Origin: Candidatus Zambryskibacteria bacterium RIFCSPLOWO2_01_FULL_47_14
Lineage (GTDB): Bacteria > Patescibacteria > Paceibacteria > UBA9973 > Zambryskibacteraceae
Length of the DNA: 7,647 nucleotides
Direction: 5' to 3'
Assembly (NCBI GenBank): GCA_001824005.1
Contig: MHWG01000008.1
Span: 485-8,131 of the forward strand
Of this stretch, positions 5,282-7,647 are shown one piece after another (position 1 is the stretch's first letter; every line of letters begins with the position of its first letter). The translations under genes and the position numbers were made by a program. Below the pieces are notes generated by a model. That model was given only the letters and a program-made list of their open reading frames with translations. It had not been told where the DNA came from and did not search any database.

Positions 5282-7021
5282 TTAATACACTTCCTGTTGA
5301 TAACATCTCTCGCAGTAAATTATCTCCGGCCGCTCCGACGCGTAAGCAGTTTCGAATTCATTCGGGCACACGCCTTTATGTCCGTGCTTCTCTACTTCAC
5401 ACATGCATTGTCTATGCCAAAGTTTGAGTGGGTTTCTCTTTTTTAATCTTTGAAAATGTCGACAATTGGGGCAGAGGCGAGGTAGGGCGATATTCATTCG
5501 TTTGAGAAATGCTAACTCGGATTCGATAATTTTAAAAGCTTCGGTGCATTGTTCATTGCACTCCCCGGCATGCAGACAGCCGATAACTTTATCAACAATA
5601 GAATCGGGCGTGTCTTTTATATGATCCTGTAAATCTTCGGGCTTAATCTCAATTTTGTAATCTCTTTTTTCTTTTTCTTTCCACTTAAATCCGGAAGCGA
5701 GAACTTCCTCTTTTTTCTTCGGAAAATATTCTCCGGCAATCGTTTCGTTGTAATAAAACGGCGAAAGCTCCGGCGGAAAGAATTCCCCGTATTTATATAT
5801 CCTGCCCTTCGCGTCGACGTAGGGCATTTCGTTCATGTGCTTGATAATTTTCGGCACAAGCTTTCTGTATTCTTCTTTTGAATATTTTTTATTAAAAATG
5901 CAGTGGTCTTGCTTTTGCAATCCAATACAGCCGAATAGATTATTTGAACTGTAACACATATAAGTGTAATTTGTGTCATTGCAACTATGAGTGAGAATCG
6001 CAAACAAATTTCTTTGAGCATTGAGACCTACATCTACTCCTTCATATAAGAATTCCATTTTTGCGCCAGTACCATAACCATCGTAACTTTCTTTTATATC
6101 CAGCGCGTGCGTAATATACTTAGTATTTTCTGCCTCTCCATAAATATCAAAAACCATTTGGCTATTCTTTGAGGTAAGAATGTTGTCACCGGTAACATTT
6201 TTGCTTCTCCAAATAAATGCAAAACGCCGGGGATATTTTAAGATAAAATTTTTATACTCCTTTTTAAATTTTTCCAAGTTTTTGTAACTTCCGAAATCAT
6301 ATTGTTTTAATTTCTCTTCGTATTCTACTTTAGAATATTGCTTGTTAAATATGCAATGGCTTTTGTGTCGCAAATTTATACAACCGAGACTATCCTGAAC
6401 ATTTAAGCAGGCTGTTAGAAACATAGAATTTATGCAATCATCACTGTCGTAACTGAAGTGCGTTCTATACATGCCACCACAACAAGTATCTTCATATGAT
6501 TGTTCTCCCTTTTGAATAGTATATAAATCAAAGGAATCTTTAACATTTAATATTCCTTGCGCGTAAGCTACATTTTCATTCCCAAAAGAAGCGTAAACCA
6601 GATAGCAATTTTTGAGATCCACATTGTGATTGCCATATTCGCTGTGGACTGTATTGGTATTGCCCACATTAGCCAACGGCACGCGATGCATTAGCTCCTG
6701 AAATTGAGTAAAAAATGGTTTGGAAAAATCGTAATCCTGGCCGTAATCCAGCGGACTCCATTTGTCGCTCCACCAGATATCGCGATCGTAGACCGTAAGT
6801 TTTGTCTCCGGAGAAAACATCGAAATTATCTGCTTGCCCGAAAATGCGCAAGTGTTGTGATAGAGACTTCGCTCATTCCTCCAAATCATCCTCCGAATTG
6901 AGCGGCACTCCGGGCACCAGGTCGGCGGCGGGACTTTGATTTTCTCGTAAAACCCAAAATCATCCGGCTCGATGGTGAAGCCTTGCTTACAATTTTGACA
7001 GGTTTTGGTTTCGGATTGCAT
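5282..7021 (-). CDS. Cys-rich double-zinc-ribbon repeat protein, function unknown
   Basis: I chose the ATG at 7021-7019 (579 residues), which overlaps the upstream stop as TAATG and directly precedes the first ribbon; an in-frame ATG at 7045 would add 8 residues. Layout: ribbon 1 with C8-x2-C11-x24-C36-x2-C39 (TCQNCKQGF ... TWCPECR); an RNERSLYHNTC and VYDRDIWWSDKW segment (about 48-85); a Cys/Asn/Tyr/Ser-rich stretch (about 130-230) that reads like short beta-strand turns; the element GCINLRHKSHCIFNKQYSK (213-231) and a second copy GCIGLQKQDHCIFNKKYSK (364-382); a YKYGEFFPPEL segment; then a C-terminal ribbon with C492-x24-C517-x2-C520 (LCPNCR) and a final site ending YCERCYQQEVY (C570, C573). 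No signal peptide or membrane helix is seen, so probably cytoplasmic with several zinc ions. I recall such proteins as common in Patescibacteria, without known function. The neighbour at 7021-7647 is a paralogue. GC content falls from about 57% (6901-6960) to about 22% (6241-6300) inside the gene. Confidence 0.85.
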   Translation of the reverse strand: MQSETKTCQNCKQGFTIEPDDFGFYEKIKVPPPTWCPECRSIRRMIWRNERSLYHNTCAFSGKQIISMFSPETKLTVYDRDIWWSDKWSPLDYGQDYDFSKPFFTQFQELMHRVPLANVGNTNTVHSEYGNHNVDLKNCYLVYASFGNENVAYAQGILNVKDSFDLYTIQKGEQSYEDTCCGGMYRTHFSYDSDDCINSMFLTACLNVQDSLGCINLRHKSHCIFNKQYSKVEYEEKLKQYDFGSYKNLEKFKKEYKNFILKYPRRFAFIWRSKNVTGDNILTSKNSQMVFDIYGEAENTKYITHALDIKESYDGYGTGAKMEFLYEGVDVGLNAQRNLFAILTHSCNDTNYTYMCYSSNNLFGCIGLQKQDHCIFNKKYSKEEYRKLVPKIIKHMNEMPYVDAKGRIYKYGEFFPPELSPFYYNETIAGEYFPKKKEEVLASGFKWKEKEKRDYKIEIKPEDLQDHIKDTPDSIVDKVIGCLHAGECNEQCTEAFKIIESELAFLKRMNIALPRLCPNCRHFQRLKKRNPLKLWHRQCMCEVEKHGHKGVCPNEFETAYASERPEIIYCERCYQQEVY

Positions 7022-7647
7022 TAATATATTTCTCGTTGATAACATCCTTTGCAGAATATTCTTGGCGCTTCTTCTTTCGCATGGTGGGTCTTAAATTTTG
7101 TATCGCATTGATCACATACTCTATCTATCTGCTTCATCTGACCCAACCAAATTTTAATTTTTTCGTTAATTCTACAAAATGGGCAGGTTCTAGGTAGTGG
7201 AACATTCATTTTATAAGACAACCTGAGCTCAAATTTAGTCACCCTGTATCCACTATCACAACTAGAACAAGCAATCACCTCTTTTAAGATATTATCACTG
7301 GTATCCTTGATATTATCCGGCAAATCCTTAGAAGAAATTGTAATAGGATGTTTCTTTAAACTAAAATCATGCCAAAAGAGACCTTCGCTCAAGGCCTGCT
7401 CCTTTGTTTTTGGAAAGAATAAATTTGCGAAAGAATTATTATAGGGATACGAGCATAATTCTTCGGGAAAAAATTCGCCGTACTTGTATACCTTGCCAGT
7501 TTTATCCACGAATGGCATTTGATTCATGTGATTTTTTATGACACTCACCAGGTTTTCGTATTTTTCTTTCGAATACTGTCTGTTTAAAATACAGTACTGC
7601 TTATTTCGAAGGCCGACGCAACCAAAACAATCCTTGCAGCCGACACA
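7021..7647 (-). CDS. Cys-rich zinc-ribbon repeat protein, paralogue of the next gene (5' partial)
   Basis: The frame is open from the window edge (7647) to TAA at 7023-7021, 208 residues; a GTG at 7548 is internal, because the 33 codons before it encode the family element CFGCVGLRNKQYCILNRQYS. It matches the C-terminal third of the downstream gene segment by segment: the IFNK-YSKEEY-type element, then MPFVDKTGKVYKYGEFFPEEL, LPDNIKDTSDNI, a ribbon C127-x2-C130-x24-C155-x2-C158 (ACSSC ... TCPFCR), and a last ribbon C178-x2-C181 with C199-x2-C202 ending FCKGCYQREIY. All eight ribbon cysteines are present here, which makes the zinc sites clearer than in the downstream copy, where the matching pairs are altered. 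Its TAA overlaps the downstream ATG by one base, so coupled translation is likely. Function unknown; the promoter and N-terminus lie outside the window. Confidence 0.85.
   Translation of the reverse strand, partial: CVGCKDCFGCVGLRNKQYCILNRQYSKEKYENLVSVIKNHMNQMPFVDKTGKVYKYGEFFPEELCSYPYNNSFANLFFPKTKEQALSEGLFWHDFSLKKHPITISSKDLPDNIKDTSDNILKEVIACSSCDSGYRVTKFELRLSYKMNVPLPRTCPFCRINEKIKIWLGQMKQIDRVCDQCDTKFKTHHAKEEAPRIFCKGCYQREIY

Noticed and set aside
7022..7045. Upstream ATG at 7045 as the start of the Cys-rich gene
   Set aside because: It overlaps the upstream gene by 25 bases and would have its purine-rich site directly against the ATG; the ATG at 7021 forms the common TAATG overlap and sits just before the first zinc ribbon. 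It cannot be fully excluded.

Overview
The window looks like chromosomal DNA of a Patescibacteria (CPR) bacterium, probably of the Parcubacteria type. This is inferred, not proven. It rests on short intergenic gaps, mostly small compact genes, two tandem Cys-rich double-zinc-ribbon proteins of a kind I recall (from memory only) as frequent in CPR genomes, a Tgt with long insertions, and an RNase P RNA with unusual helices. I see no phage gene, insertion sequence or CRISPR array.

Layout. (1) 2-1309, plus strand: the 3' part of a large, probably exported protein with an EF-hand-like loop, a C39-like papain-fold peptidase domain (Cys/His/Asp) and a C-terminal Ig-like domain. (2) 1384-2045: an RNA block. 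It holds a minus-strand tRNA-Asn(GUU) with encoded CCA and its own promoter, a minus-strand terminator, a nearly symmetric promoter region, and the plus-strand RNase P RNA gene rnpB with a strong terminator. (3) 2044-3938, minus strand: a SpeA-like PLP decarboxylase followed after 8 nt by a membrane-anchored DUF192 protein. (4) 3967-5214, minus strand: tgt, tRNA-guanine transglycosylase. (5) 5282-7647, minus strand: two tandem paralogues of a Cys-rich zinc-ribbon protein. The upstream copy is cut by the window edge, and the two are joined by a TAATG stop/start overlap.

How the genes relate. Three RNA-processing elements sit close together: rnpB matures tRNA 5' ends, tRNA-Asn(GUU) carries the U33-G34-U35 sequence recognised by Tgt, and tgt modifies G34. 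The minus-strand block from 7647 down to 2044 is tightly packed and could be read as one unit, but a good sigma70-type promoter inside the 3' end of tgt would start the decarboxylase/DUF192 pair separately, with a nearly leaderless mRNA.

The points most worth a second look are: the rnpB promoter region, a 13-bp inverted repeat centred exactly on a palindromic -35 hexamer (TTGCAA) with a -10 box 17 nt away on each side, which would also fire a roughly 79-nt minus-strand RNA ending at an intrinsic terminator; the apparent lack of the CCA-binding GGU loop in rnpB although the neighbouring tRNA gene encodes CCA; and the matching C-x2-C-x24-C-x2-C ribbons at the two ends of the tandem Cys-rich proteins.
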